This document shows, one piece after another, positions 38,920-47,393 of a stretch of DNA of 64,000 nucleotides. The stretch's first letter is position 1. Each line of letters begins with the position of its first letter. Origin of the DNA: Chloroflexota bacterium (lineage in GTDB: Bacteria > Chloroflexota > Dehalococcoidia > JACPEP01). The notes under the pieces were generated by a model. That model saw only the letters and a program-made list of their open reading frames with translations, was not told where the DNA came from and made no database searches. The stretch is taken from NCBI GenBank assembly GCA_016183425.1, contig JACPEP010000033.1, positions 1 to 64,000 of the forward strand, given 5' to 3'. The position numbers were made by a program, and so were the translations under genes.

Positions 38920-39717
38920 GTGCCAAAGGAAAGCGAACTAAGTCTCAGAGATGCCATCACTCAGTTCCTCGCTAGCCTTCCCGCCGCGGAGAGGCAGGAG
39001 TTTCAGCAGGAGCTGTTCAAGTTTGTCCGCTGGTGCGGTGGGGAGAGGGACATGAGTCAACTCACTGTCCAAGATGTGGCCGCTTACGGCGAGAGCGTCC
39101 TCAAGTCCGCCGCTGATCCGGCCAAAAAGATTGAGCCAGTGAAAAAATTCCTCACCGTCGCCAAGAAAGAGGGATGGATAAAAAATAGCCTGGCGCCCCA
39201 CCTAAAGTTAAAAAAGCCGGGAAACAAGGAAAGCGCCTCGGTGGCCACCCTGGTGGCGAGAGAAAAGGCAACCTTGACCTCTGATGGCTATTCTCGTTTG
39301 GCGCAAGAGCTGGAGAGCTTAAAGCAGGAACGCCCCCATATCGCCGAGGAGATGCGCCGCGCCTGGGCCGACAAGGACGTTCGGGAAAACGCCCCTCTAG
39401 ATGCCATGCGTGACTACCAGGGCCAGGTAGAGGCCCGCATTCGTGATCTGGAGGCCACCCTCAAGGGGGCCGTGGTTATCAACGCCCGGGTCTCCCAGCA
39501 CGTAGCTCTGGGCAACACCGTCCGCCTGCGGGACATGGCCTCCCAGGAAGAATTCCGCTATACCCTGGTCCACCCCAACGAGACCGACCCCCTGAAGGGC
39601 AGGATCTCCGTGGTTTCCCCAGTGGGCCGGGCCCTCCTGGATCGAAAGCCGGGGGACGTGGTGGAGGTGGCCGCCCCCTCGGGGACGGTGCGCTACCTCA
39701 TCCAGGGCATCGACTAA
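38920..39717 (+). CDS. GreA/GreB-like transcript cleavage factor with extra N-terminal domain
   Basis: A 265-residue protein. Residues about 110-265 are GreA: a coiled coil (YSRLAQELESLKQERPHIAE, then acidic-tip region DKDVRENAPLDAMRDYQGQ) and the C-terminal FKBP-like domain ending SPVGRALLDRKPGDVVEV. The first 100 residues are not part of GreA; the pattern TQFLASLPAAERQEFQQELFKFVRWCGG..LTVQDVAAYGE resembles the core-binding SAM-like domain of tyrosine recombinases. GTG 38920 with GAGGAG 8 bases upstream is better than GTG 38911. It converges on maf with a 20-bp overlap. Confidence 0.82.
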   Translation: MPKESELSLRDAITQFLASLPAAERQEFQQELFKFVRWCGGERDMSQLTVQDVAAYGESVLKSAADPAKKIEPVKKFLTVAKKEGWIKNSLAPHLKLKKPGNKESASVATLVAREKATLTSDGYSRLAQELESLKQERPHIAEEMRRAWADKDVRENAPLDAMRDYQGQVEARIRDLEATLKGAVVINARVSQHVALGNTVRLRDMASQEEFRYTLVHPNETDPLKGRISVVSPVGRALLDRKPGDVVEVAAPSGTVRYLIQGID

Positions 39718-40360
39718 TCTTCGCCTCCCCAGCGCACCAGGAACACTCATGGGGGGAGGGCACCGCAGGATGGTCCATGGCCGTCCCCAGCGCTGCCAGC
39801 CCACGGAGGACGGCACAGAGGGGAAGGCCCACCACGTTCAAGAAGCACCCCACCACTTTCGCCCCGGGGTGAAAGGCTGGATTCTGGATGGCATAAGCCC
39901 CTGCCTTGTCCAGAGGGTCCCCGGTGGCGATGTAGCTCACTATCTCTTCTAGAGAATAGGGGCGCATTTTCACCACTGTAGTAACATGCTCAGCAAAAGA
40001 GATACCTTGGGGGTGGCGAACCATGGCCACCCCGGTGATGATGAGATGCTCTGCTCCCCGAAGCCTCAGGAGCATCTCCCGCGCCTCTTCCCCGTCCTTG
40101 GGCTTGCCCATCACCCTCCCCTGGTGGAAGACCACCGTGTCCGCTGCCACCACCACTCCTTCCCTTACTTCCTCCAGTACTGAGGCCACCTTGGCCCAGG
40201 CCGCTTTCTCCACTTTCTGGCCAAGATCCTCCCCCGGAGTTATGGCGGCCTCATCCTGGTGACTCACCACCACGTGGAAAGGTACACCCAGAAGACCCAG
40301 AAGGTACTGGCGACGGGGAGAGCGAGAAGCCAGAAAAAGGGGGACGCCGCCTGAAGTCAT
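39698..40360 (-). CDS. maf: Maf-like nucleoside triphosphate pyrophosphatase
   Basis: A 220-residue protein with LFLASRSPRRQYLL at the N-terminus and VVAADTVV with the catalytic acidic residue, followed by GKPKDGEEAREML. Maf proteins hydrolyse non-canonical or modified nucleotides. ATG 40360 has AAGGAC upstream and gives the normal length; the frame from 40474 extends into the glmS gap. About 25 residues at the C-terminus (HECSWCAGEAKISRCPG) go beyond the family core and overlap the end of the greA-like gene. Confidence 0.9.
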   Translation of the reverse strand: MTSGGVPLFLASRSPRRQYLLGLLGVPFHVVVSHQDEAAITPGEDLGQKVEKAAWAKVASVLEEVREGVVVAADTVVFHQGRVMGKPKDGEEAREMLLRLRGAEHLIITGVAMVRHPQGISFAEHVTTVVKMRPYSLEEIVSYIATGDPLDKAGAYAIQNPAFHPGAKVVGCFLNVVGLPLCAVLRGLAALGTAMDHPAVPSPHECSWCAGEAKISRCPG

Positions 40361-40427
40361 GATGTCCTTAGGGAAAAACCTCCATATCTCCGTTTTTGGA
40401 TCTTTGTCGGTGCCGCTACCGGAAAGA

Positions 40428-42272
40428 TTACTCCACGGTGACCGACTTGGCCAGGTTCCGTGGCTGATCCACATCGCAGCCTCGGCGCACGGCGATGTGG
40501 TAGGCCAGAAGCTGGAGGGGCAGGACGGTGAGGAGCGGTGATAGTAGATAGGATACCGGGGGAATATTTATAACGTGGTCCACCCGGGAGGCCAGGTTTT
40601 TGTCCCCTTCGGTGGCCAAGGCGATGATGGTGCCGTCCCGGGCCTTGACCTCCTCGATATTGTTCAGTATCTTGTCGTAAACCCGGTCTTTCAGGGCGAT
40701 GGCCACCACCGGCATGTTCTCATCGATAAGGGCGATGGGCCCGTGTTTCATCTCTCCGGCGGGATAACCTTCGGCATGGATGTAGCTGATCTCCTTCAGC
40801 TTCAGGGCCCCCTCCAGGGCCACCGGATAGTTGATGCCTCGCCCCAAGTATAGGAAGTTGGAAAGGCGAAAGTAGCGTCGCGCCAGGGGCTCGTATTCCG
40901 CCTCCCGCGCTAAAAGTTCTCCCAGCAGGTGGGGGATGCGGACCATCTCTTGGAGGAGGTCCCCCAACTCTCGCCCAGAGACGATGCCCCGCAGGTATCC
41001 CAGGTAGGCTGCCAGAAGGTAAAGGGCCGTCAACTGGCAGGTAAAGGTCTTGGTGCTGGCCACCCCGATCTCAGGTCCGGAGCGAGTATGGATGACCCCG
41101 TGGGCAAGACGCGTCGCCTGGGAGCCCGCCACGTTGCAGATGGCCAACTCCTTGACATTTTGGGCCCGCCCCGTTTCCATGGCGGCCAGTGTATCCACCG
41201 TCTCCCCGGACTGGGTGATGGCCACCAAGAGGGTGTCCGGGTCAAGAATGGGATCTCGATAGCGGAACTCGGAGGCATAGTCCGCCTCCACAGGGAGGCG
41301 AGTCAGCTCCTCCAAGACGAATTTTCCCACCAGGGCGGCGTGGTAGCTAGTGCCGCAAGCCACCAAAACGACCCGCTTCTTGGCCGCCAGCTCCTGAGGG
41401 CTCAGCCCCAACTCCTCTAAATCGACCTGAGGTGGCTCCATGTTCAGCCGTCCCCGAAGGGTATCCATCACCGCGTGGGGCTGTTCCCACATTTCCTTAT
41501 GCATGAAGTGCTTGTATCGCCCCTTGGCCAGAGCCACCTCGTCGTAGGGGAGACTTTCGGTGGTTTTGGTCACCGGTGTTCCTTGCTCCGAGTAGTAGGT
41601 CGCCCCGTGGGCCGTTATTACCGCCATCTCCAGATGGGACAGATACACTACGTTGCGGGTATAAGGCACTAGGGCCGGCGGGTCGCTGGCCAGGAACATC
41701 TCCCCCTCTCCGTACCCCACCACCAGGCCGCCGGCGTTTCCTAGCCGGACTGCCACCAGTCGATCCGGCTCTTGCCGCCGCAGGGCCACAATGGCATGGG
41801 CACCCTGGATGACAGCCATGGTTTTTCTTACCGCCTCCGCCAGGTCGGCGCCCTGGGCGAGAAAACTTTCGATTAGGTGAGGTAGCACCTCCGTATCGGT
41901 CTGAGATACGAAGGTGTGGCCCTGGGCTACAAGCTCTTCTTTTAGAGCCAGGTAGTTCTCCACAATGCCGTTGTGGATGACCACCACGTCGCCGCTACAG
42001 TCTTGATGGGGATGGGCATTGTCCAGGGAGGGGCGGCCATGGGTCGCCCAACGGGTATGGCCGATGCCCAGGTTGCCCGAAGGGATCTCCCCCTCCACGG
42101 CCACCCTTAGGTTGCTCAGTTTGCCCACCGCCTTTCTTATCACAAAGGCCCCCCTCTCGTTGACGAGAGCCATCCCAGAGCTATCGTAACCCCGATACTC
42201 CAGCCGCTGTAGTCCCTCCAAAAGGATGGGAGAGGCGGGACGGAACCCTACATAGCCAATTATGCCGCACAT
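40428..42272 (-). CDS. glmS: Glutamine-fructose-6-phosphate aminotransferase
   Basis: A 614-residue protein with the nucleophile Cys2 (MCGIIGYVG), the glutaminase loop GIGHTRWATHGRPS, and two SIS domains (VACGTSYHAALVGK and YLGRGINYPVALEGALKLKEISY in parts). The C-terminal DQPRNLAKSVTVE is the canonical end. It makes glucosamine-6-phosphate for peptidoglycan. No glmS ribozyme-like leader is evident in the 11-bp gap to ispH. Confidence 0.96.
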   Translation of the reverse strand: MCGIIGYVGFRPASPILLEGLQRLEYRGYDSSGMALVNERGAFVIRKAVGKLSNLRVAVEGEIPSGNLGIGHTRWATHGRPSLDNAHPHQDCSGDVVVIHNGIVENYLALKEELVAQGHTFVSQTDTEVLPHLIESFLAQGADLAEAVRKTMAVIQGAHAIVALRRQEPDRLVAVRLGNAGGLVVGYGEGEMFLASDPPALVPYTRNVVYLSHLEMAVITAHGATYYSEQGTPVTKTTESLPYDEVALAKGRYKHFMHKEMWEQPHAVMDTLRGRLNMEPPQVDLEELGLSPQELAAKKRVVLVACGTSYHAALVGKFVLEELTRLPVEADYASEFRYRDPILDPDTLLVAITQSGETVDTLAAMETGRAQNVKELAICNVAGSQATRLAHGVIHTRSGPEIGVASTKTFTCQLTALYLLAAYLGYLRGIVSGRELGDLLQEMVRIPHLLGELLAREAEYEPLARRYFRLSNFLYLGRGINYPVALEGALKLKEISYIHAEGYPAGEMKHGPIALIDENMPVVAIALKDRVYDKILNNIEEVKARDGTIIALATEGDKNLASRVDHVINIPPVSYLLSPLLTVLPLQLLAYHIAVRRGCDVDQPRNLAKSVTVE

Positions 42273-42283
42273 TGCTCTGGTCT

Positions 42284-43141
42284 CTAAGCCTTCTTCCTAC
42301 ATAGCTCCTTCAACCGCCCCACCACCGCTTCCACTGCCTCCTCAGGGGTTGAGGCCCCGGCTGTGACGCCCGTACGGCACCGCCCCTCCAACCAGGAGGT
42401 CTGGATCTCCTCAGCCCCCTGGATATGGTGCGTTTCTACCCCCATATCAGCACAGATCTTCGCCAGATGGCGGGTGTTGGCACTGTTGTGTCCCCCCACT
42501 ACCAGCACCAGATCCACCTCTCTTGCCAGGGCGTGGGCCGCCTCCTGACGCTGAGACGTGGCATGGCATATAGTATTTACCACCCTGAGCTCCTGTAGCG
42601 GAGGCATGACCTGGGCCATAAACTGGGCGACGAACTGGGCAAAGTGCTGCGGGTTCTGGGTCGTCTGGGAGAGGAGGCCCACCCGTCGCGGTAGTGCCTT
42701 CCCCGTGAAAACGCCCGGGTCCAGGGTCGCTATGGCCTTCTCGCCAGCCCATGCCAACACCCCCTGTACCTCAGGATGGTCCCCTTCGCCAAAAATGATG
42801 ACGGTAAAGCCCTCCGCCGCCAGCTTTTGTGCCGCTCGCTGGGCATTTTTGACAAAGGGGCAAGTGGTATCCACTACCCACAACCCTAGCCCCTCCGCCT
42901 CCCGATAAACCCCGGGGCCGGCGCCGTGGGAGGTGATGGCCACCGTGTCGTCCGCGGCTTCCTGGACGCTGTCCACCACCCGCACCCCAGAGTCAGATAG
43001 CCTCTTCACCACCTGGGAGTTGTGCACGATGGTTCCCAGGCTGGATATTCCATGATGTTCCTGGGCTGCCCGCTCCATTATGCGTATAGCCCGCCTCACT
43101 CCGGAGCAGAAGCCCATGACCCCCGCTTTCTTAATGTCCAT
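42284..43141 (-). CDS. ispH: 4-hydroxy-3-methylbut-2-enyl diphosphate reductase (IspH/LytB)
   Basis: A 285-residue protein. The three [4Fe-4S] cysteines are in GFCSGVRRA, VDTTCPFVKN and NTICHATSQR; substrate residues appear in SHGAGPGVYRE, and the C-terminal GASTPEE motif is present. It forms IPP and DMAPP in the last step of the MEP pathway. ATG 43141 has AAGGGC upstream and overlaps the end of plsC by 11 bp. Confidence 0.95.
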   Translation of the reverse strand: MDIKKAGVMGFCSGVRRAIRIMERAAQEHHGISSLGTIVHNSQVVKRLSDSGVRVVDSVQEAADDTVAITSHGAGPGVYREAEGLGLWVVDTTCPFVKNAQRAAQKLAAEGFTVIIFGEGDHPEVQGVLAWAGEKAIATLDPGVFTGKALPRRVGLLSQTTQNPQHFAQFVAQFMAQVMPPLQELRVVNTICHATSQRQEAAHALAREVDLVLVVGGHNSANTRHLAKICADMGVETHHIQGAEEIQTSWLEGRCRTGVTAGASTPEEAVEAVVGRLKELCRKKA

Positions 43142-43841
43142 GATGCCCTTCCCGCCTGGTGGTTGCCGCAAGGGGCTGCCTTTCTGCCTCCCCCTGAGGA
43201 TATCCCGGCAATGATGAGATGGGGGGCAGGAGGCGGGCGATGCTCTCCATTATCTCCTGGGTCAGCCGCTCCAGGGATGGCTTCCTCCCCCCCTCCCTCT
43301 CCAGGGAGAAGGGCTCGCCGACAGAAACGTTGACCGTGGGACGGTTGAATAAAGATGCCACGTCCCGAATCTGGTGGGTGCCCCAAAGCCCTACGGGCAG
43401 GATAGGCGCTCCCGTGTGCAAGGCCAGGAGAGCCGTGCCCGTCTCGCCCGGCTGAATTCGGGCCGTCGGGCTTCGCCTCCCTTCTGGAAACATGCCCAGG
43501 ACTCCCCCTGCTTCGAGAACGGCCTGGGCCCGCCGCAGGGCCTCCCGGTGGGGACGACCCCGCCTCACCGGAAAGACCTCCATAGCCGTGAAGAAAAGAC
43601 GGCTGGGAGGAGAGCGAAAAAGCTCCTCCTTCCCCATAAAGGTGATCCGTCGCGGCAGACTGGCGGCCAGAATGGGAGGGTCCACGAAGCTGACGTGATT
43701 GGCCACCAGGATAAGGGGTCCTCGCCGGGGCACCCGCTCCAATCCCCACACCCGCCACCGGGCCAGCGTCCGCAGCACCAGACTCATCAAAAAGGCCCCG
43801 GTATCATACGAGAGGTGCATCTTCCCGTCGGGCGCCCTCAT
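43131..43841 (-). CDS. plsC: 1-acyl-sn-glycerol-3-phosphate acyltransferase (PlsC family)
   Basis: A 236-residue protein with acyltransferase motifs NHVSFVDPP (N-H-x4-D), FPVRRG, FPEGRRSPT and PILPVGLWG. A hydrophobic N-terminal region anchors it to the membrane. It makes phosphatidic acid. Its ATG overlaps the cmk stop by ATGA, a common neighbour pair (cmk-plsC-ispH) in Gram-positive-like genomes. The C-terminal 20 residues are polar and His/Arg-rich. Confidence 0.9.
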   Translation of the reverse strand: MRAPDGKMHLSYDTGAFLMSLVLRTLARWRVWGLERVPRRGPLILVANHVSFVDPPILAASLPRRITFMGKEELFRSPPSRLFFTAMEVFPVRRGRPHREALRRAQAVLEAGGVLGMFPEGRRSPTARIQPGETGTALLALHTGAPILPVGLWGTHQIRDVASLFNRPTVNVSVGEPFSLEREGGRKPSLERLTQEIMESIARLLPPISSLPGYPQGEAERQPLAATTRREGHHGH

Positions 43842-44500
43842 TTTATCAGTGCCTTTATCTGCTCCACCACTGCCTCCGGAGACAGGTCGTCGGTGTCCAG
43901 CACGTGAGCGTCTGGGGCTGGCTTCAGAGGAGAAACAGCGCGCCTACTATCGATGTCGTCGCGACGCTTCATATCCTCCGCTACCTGTTCGTAGCTGACC
44001 GGTGTCTCCCGGGAGACCAGCTCCCGATATCGCCTTTGCGCCCGCTCCTGGGGGGTAGCGGTGAGAAAGATCTTGAGATGGGCATGGGGCAGGACCACCG
44101 TGCCGATGTCTCGCCCGGCCATGACGATGCCCTCACCGCCGGCCACCTTCTGTTGCTGTCGCACCAGGGCCTCCCGTACCCCCGCCACCCGGGATACGTG
44201 GGAAACCCATCGCTCCACTACGGGGTGGCGCAAAAAAGGGGTAAGGTTTCGGTCGTCTACGGTTGTATGGTAGTCTCCATCAGTTGGCCTCAGCTCCAAG
44301 GGGACCTCCTGGGCCAGTCGGCTGAGAGCCTCCTCATCTTCAGGGGAGACGCCTTTCTCCAGGGCGAGCCAGGTGAGGGCGCGGTACATGATGCCTGTGT
44401 CCAGGAAAGGATATCCCAGGCTCTTCGCCAACAGCCGCCCCACGGTGCTCTTCCCCACACCGCTGGGCCCATCGATAGCCACCACCGTCCCTTTCAGCAC
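43838..44500 (-). CDS. cmk: Cytidylate kinase
   Basis: A 220-residue protein: P-loop AIDGPSGVGKST, FLDTGIMYRALTW, GRDIGTVVLPHAHLKIFLTA and RRDDIDSRR. It phosphorylates CMP and dCMP. First gene of the cmk-plsC-ispH-glmS-maf minus-strand operon. The start is ATG 44500 with GGG upstream; a possible TACAAT box lies at 44553-44548 on the minus strand but lacks a good -35. Confidence 0.95.
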   Translation of the reverse strand: MLKGTVVAIDGPSGVGKSTVGRLLAKSLGYPFLDTGIMYRALTWLALEKGVSPEDEEALSRLAQEVPLELRPTDGDYHTTVDDRNLTPFLRHPVVERWVSHVSRVAGVREALVRQQQKVAGGEGIVMAGRDIGTVVLPHAHLKIFLTATPQERAQRRYRELVSRETPVSYEQVAEDMKRRDDIDSRRAVSPLKPAPDAHVLDTDDLSPEAVVEQIKALIK

Positions 44501-44624
44501 GCCCCCGTTCTAAATCTGACCCGTCACTACACCGCTCAACTTCTTCTATTGTAGCAGGAGGCGACCATTGAAATCTACCTGGAGCGAAGGGTGTAGTGTC
44601 CCAACCTGACGCACTCAAAAACCC

Positions 44625-44652
44625 TTGACAAAAAAATCTGGTATATTACTAT
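44625..44652 (+). promoter_or_regulatory. Strong promoter for a small RNA
   Basis: TTGACA at 44625-44630, a 16-bp spacer and TACTAT at 44647-44652. No plus-strand gene lies downstream; transcription would meet a terminator within about 80 bp. Confidence 0.6.
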
Positions 44653-44658
44653 ACCTAC

Positions 44659-44735
44659 GTGATACGCCCCGGTGTTCCTGCGGGGATGCCGGGTTGTTTA
44701 TGGCAAAAGCGGCGTGTAATCATGCGCCGCTTTTT
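44659..44735 (+). ncRNA. Candidate structured small RNA of about 77 nt
   Basis: It starts after the promoter at 44625 and ends in the terminator at 44708-44735. Internal helices include CCCCG..CGGGG and GCC..GGC. The 5' segment tacgcc can also pair with ggcgtgta of the terminator's left arm, so a switch between two folds is possible. It is not recognised as any Rfam family I know. The gap 44501-44814 otherwise has no gene. Confidence 0.45.
44708..44735 (+). terminator. Intrinsic terminator, probably two-way
   Basis: Stem AGCGGCG/CGCCGCT with a 10-base loop, followed by TTTTT on the plus strand. On the minus strand the same stem is followed by TTTTG, so it can also end the DD-carboxypeptidase transcript. 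Confidence 0.8.
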
Positions 44736-44814
44736 CTTGCTTGGAGCGGGACACCAGTCATACAGAAATCTGCGCCTCACTTCTCGTCGTCTTCGCCGAC
44801 GATGCCAGGTTTCC

Positions 44815-45897
44815 TTAGTTGATGGGCGCTTGAGCCAGCCGCTTCCCCTCCAGATAGAAGGCAGCCTCTGCCCCCGACCCGGAGTTGTACCCGTCCGCGA
44901 CTCGGGGCACAATGTAATACTGCTGCCAGATGGGCACCATTACGCTGGGGGCAAGGTAGTTGACACGGCGGGCCGCCGTGGGGCTGTCTGCCTCAAAAGA
45001 GGGAGGGGGGCGGAGGGGTACCCATGTGAAGTTGGCGAAGGCATAGTCAATGAGGGGGATAGTCGCGTCCACCCGGCTCTGGCTTCCCATAGCCACCACG
45101 ATAACCTGGTGACCCTCCCGGGTAACGGAGGCCACCAGAGAGTCCCCGGCGTTATCAGTGAGGCCCGTTTTGACACCATTCACCCCCTTCACATCGGGGC
45201 GGCGAAGGAGCTGGTTGGAGTTCTCCATTATCATAGGCCGAGGGGTCACCAACTGATGGCGGTTAGTGGCCACCATTTGGGCAAAGAGAGGCCTGTCCAG
45301 GGCGTAGCGGGTCATGGTGGCGATGTCCTGGGCGGAGCTATAGTGGTCGTCTTCGTCCAGGCCGTGGGGGTTCTCAAAATGGGTGTCCTTCAGCCCCATC
45401 TCCCGAGCTTTCTCGTTCATCATATCCACGAAGCGCGCCACGGAGCCTTGCCCCACCAGCCTGGCAGTGGCCATGGCAGCGTCGTTACCAGAAGGAAGGA
45501 GGAGCCCCCACAGCAAATCCTCCAAAGCTACCCTCTCTCCCAGCCATAACCCCATCACCGATCCCCCCACCAGATCCTCCCCCTTTACCACCACCGTCTG
45601 CTTCAAATCCCCCTTCTCCAGGGCGACGATGGCGGTCATTATCTTGGTGATGCTGGCCGGGGCCACCCGCTGGTAACCATTCCTCTGATACACCACCATT
45701 CCCGTAGCCCGATCCATGATGAGCTGAACCTTGGCCGAGCTCTTCGCCGATGCCGCCTGGAGGATAAAAGGCACTTGAGAAGGATAGACGGGGAGGCGCC
45801 CAGCGTCAGATTCCAAAAGTTTGGGAGGGCCAAAGGCCAGAGTAAAAAGGTGAAGCCCCAGGAGAAGGGGCAGCACCCTTTTGAGGCTTGTTCTCAC
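44815..45897 (-). CDS. D-alanyl-D-alanine carboxypeptidase (peptidase S11, DacF-like)
   Basis: A 360-residue penicillin-binding protein with all three motifs: PASITKIMT (S-x-x-K), LPSGNDAAM (S-x-N) and GVKTGLTDNAG (K-T-G). An N-terminal signal (LKRVLPLLLGLHLFTLAFG) sends it outside, where it trims pentapeptides of peptidoglycan. GTG 45897 has GAGG upstream and lies 13 bp after the previous stop. The presence of S11 and glmS suggests a peptidoglycan-containing wall. Confidence 0.9.
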   Translation of the reverse strand: MRTSLKRVLPLLLGLHLFTLAFGPPKLLESDAGRLPVYPSQVPFILQAASAKSSAKVQLIMDRATGMVVYQRNGYQRVAPASITKIMTAIVALEKGDLKQTVVVKGEDLVGGSVMGLWLGERVALEDLLWGLLLPSGNDAAMATARLVGQGSVARFVDMMNEKAREMGLKDTHFENPHGLDEDDHYSSAQDIATMTRYALDRPLFAQMVATNRHQLVTPRPMIMENSNQLLRRPDVKGVNGVKTGLTDNAGDSLVASVTREGHQVIVVAMGSQSRVDATIPLIDYAFANFTWVPLRPPPSFEADSPTAARRVNYLAPSVMVPIWQQYYIVPRVADGYNSGSGAEAAFYLEGKRLAQAPIN

Positions 45898-45910
45898 CCC
45901 GCCGTCCTCA

Positions 45911-46879
45911 CTAGTTCCGCCACGGAGAAGGTGCCCCCCCACCGAAGTTGATGCCCGTGAGCGCTATATCGTATATGTCCACCCGGCCGTCGCCGTTCAC
46001 ATCCAGCGCCAGACCGGATGGCGAGGGCTGTCCCAGGTACGCCGCCTCCAAAACCAGGTCCTCCAGACGGATGACACCATCGCCATCTCCGTCTCCTCCC
46101 AGAAGGAGGACCGGGGGCAAGTCTAAGCTAGCCTCGGAGGTTACGGTCACACTTCTGTAAGCGGACAAGTAGCCCGGCGCCGAGACGGTGATGGTAAAGC
46201 TCCCCGGCATCACCTCCGCCAGGGAGAAAGCGCCATCGGGCGCCGACATAACAAGCTGGCGTCCCAGGGCCACCTGAGCCCCGGCCTGGTTGGTGCGTCC
46301 CTGGAGTTTCACCTGGCCCTGTATTTTATTGTGGGGCTCCCCCAAAAGGGAGAAGGTATCGAAGTAGGCGACGCCCGGCTCTGCCCCCGTTGCCAGCACC
46401 CCTTTGGCCCGGACGGTAGTCGTCGAAGCGGGGGCCCGCACCGGGTTTGTGCTTAGAAGATGATAGCGCCCATCTGCTTCCAGGATTCTGCCGGTAGACT
46501 CCACTTGAAGCAACGGATAACCCGCGCTATTGTAGAAGGCAAGCTGTAAAAAGGCCGAAGGGGAGCTTCCCCCACCCAGTTGCCCATATCCCCGCAGGGT
46601 ATAAGTTATGGCGGGAATGGCAGGCGTTGTCTGATATATCCAGCCTGTCCCGGCGGTGCTGGTGAAGGCGGCGGCGTAGCTCCCTTGCTCCACAGGCGCC
46701 GAAACCCGACTCAGCGTCCCACCATAGACCGACCAGGCCTCCGGTATTCCCCCTGTCGCCACCTCGAAATCACCGTTGGATAGCACCTCTTCCGCCACCA
46801 GAGAGACGGGAAACAGCCACAAAACAAGACAGGCTACCGCCACCACCGCCTGGAAAAAGGCACCCCTTCTGACTCCCAT
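45911..46879 (-). CDS. Secreted protein with carbohydrate-binding-like, regulatory-like and dockerin-like domains
   Basis: A 322-residue protein. The signal peptide is residues 1-29 (ending SLVAEE). A jelly-roll segment follows at about 30-185 (LSNGDFEVATGGIPEAW, a CBM-like opening), then a regulatory-like beta domain (IQGQVKLQGRTNQAGAQVALG) and a C-terminal pair of dockerin/EF-hand-like calcium loops (GDGDGDGVIRLEDL and DVNGDGRVDIYDI). It probably sits on or outside the cell and binds Ca2+. It is followed closely by the DD-carboxypeptidase gene. Confidence 0.8.
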   Translation of the reverse strand: MGVRRGAFFQAVVAVACLVLWLFPVSLVAEEVLSNGDFEVATGGIPEAWSVYGGTLSRVSAPVEQGSYAAAFTSTAGTGWIYQTTPAIPAITYTLRGYGQLGGGSSPSAFLQLAFYNSAGYPLLQVESTGRILEADGRYHLLSTNPVRAPASTTTVRAKGVLATGAEPGVAYFDTFSLLGEPHNKIQGQVKLQGRTNQAGAQVALGRQLVMSAPDGAFSLAEVMPGSFTITVSAPGYLSAYRSVTVTSEASLDLPPVLLLGGDGDGDGVIRLEDLVLEAAYLGQPSPSGLALDVNGDGRVDIYDIALTGINFGGGAPSPWRN

Positions 46880-46894
46880 GGGACGGCGGCACGG

Positions 46895-47086
46895 TCAAGA
46901 TTTCCGGGTCGCCTCCCGCTGGTAACGAAGGCTGGCCTCCATGGAGCTCTCGGAGCCGCAGATGCTTCCCGTCTTCAGGCTGGCCTGAAAAGCGCAGGCC
47001 TCGCTACAGTAAGCCTTTCCTTTGTATAAAATAGGCTCCGCCGCGAACTCCTCCCGGCAGTAGGCACACTTAGTAGCCCCTTCCAT
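46895..47086 (-). CDS. 63-residue zinc-ribbon-like protein
   Basis: Cysteines CAYC at residues 7-10 and CSEAC at 27-31 suit a treble-clef or zinc-ribbon site; the C-terminal half is polar and helical. ATG 47086 has AAAGGAGGAG upstream and a promoter (47124-47151). The function is unknown; DNA or protein binding is possible. Confidence 0.7.
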   Translation of the reverse strand: MEGATKCAYCREEFAAEPILYKGKAYCSEACAFQASLKTGSICGSESSMEASLRYQREATRKS

Positions 47087-47123
47087 GGCTCCTCCTTTGT
47101 CCTGACACCGATTATTCGCTAAT

Positions 47124-47151
47124 ATCTTACCTTTCCTGGCCGAGAAGTCAA
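47124..47151 (-). promoter_or_regulatory. Promoter of the zinc-ribbon gene and perhaps genes downstream
   Basis: On the minus strand TTGACT (47151-47146), a 16-bp spacer and TAAGAT (47129-47124). The 307-bp gap 47087-47393 also holds a GC-rich repeat (47192-47270, ggttccgggggccacgcccc) related to the filler modules at 24 and 26 kb. Confidence 0.5.
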
Positions 47152-47393
47152 GCCTATCGGCCTAAGCCTGCTTATTTGCCGAGCCGAGTCATGGAGGTTC
47201 CGGGGGCCACGCCCCCTGGCGGGGGTGGGGGGCCTGCCTTGGGCCGGTCGAATGGGTGTCCCCCCTACGAATCTCCCCCTCGGGCGCTGAACTTGACACG
47301 AGCCTTATACTTGAGGCGCAATTGCCCAAATGGGCGCCCACGCTGTGTCCGCCCCGGGCGGAAGGCGTAGTTGACAACCAGGGACGGAGGAAC

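Noticed and set aside
43022-43998. Several plus-strand frames over ispH, plsC and cmk
   Set aside because: They are antisense shadows of well-supported minus-strand genes in GC-rich DNA.
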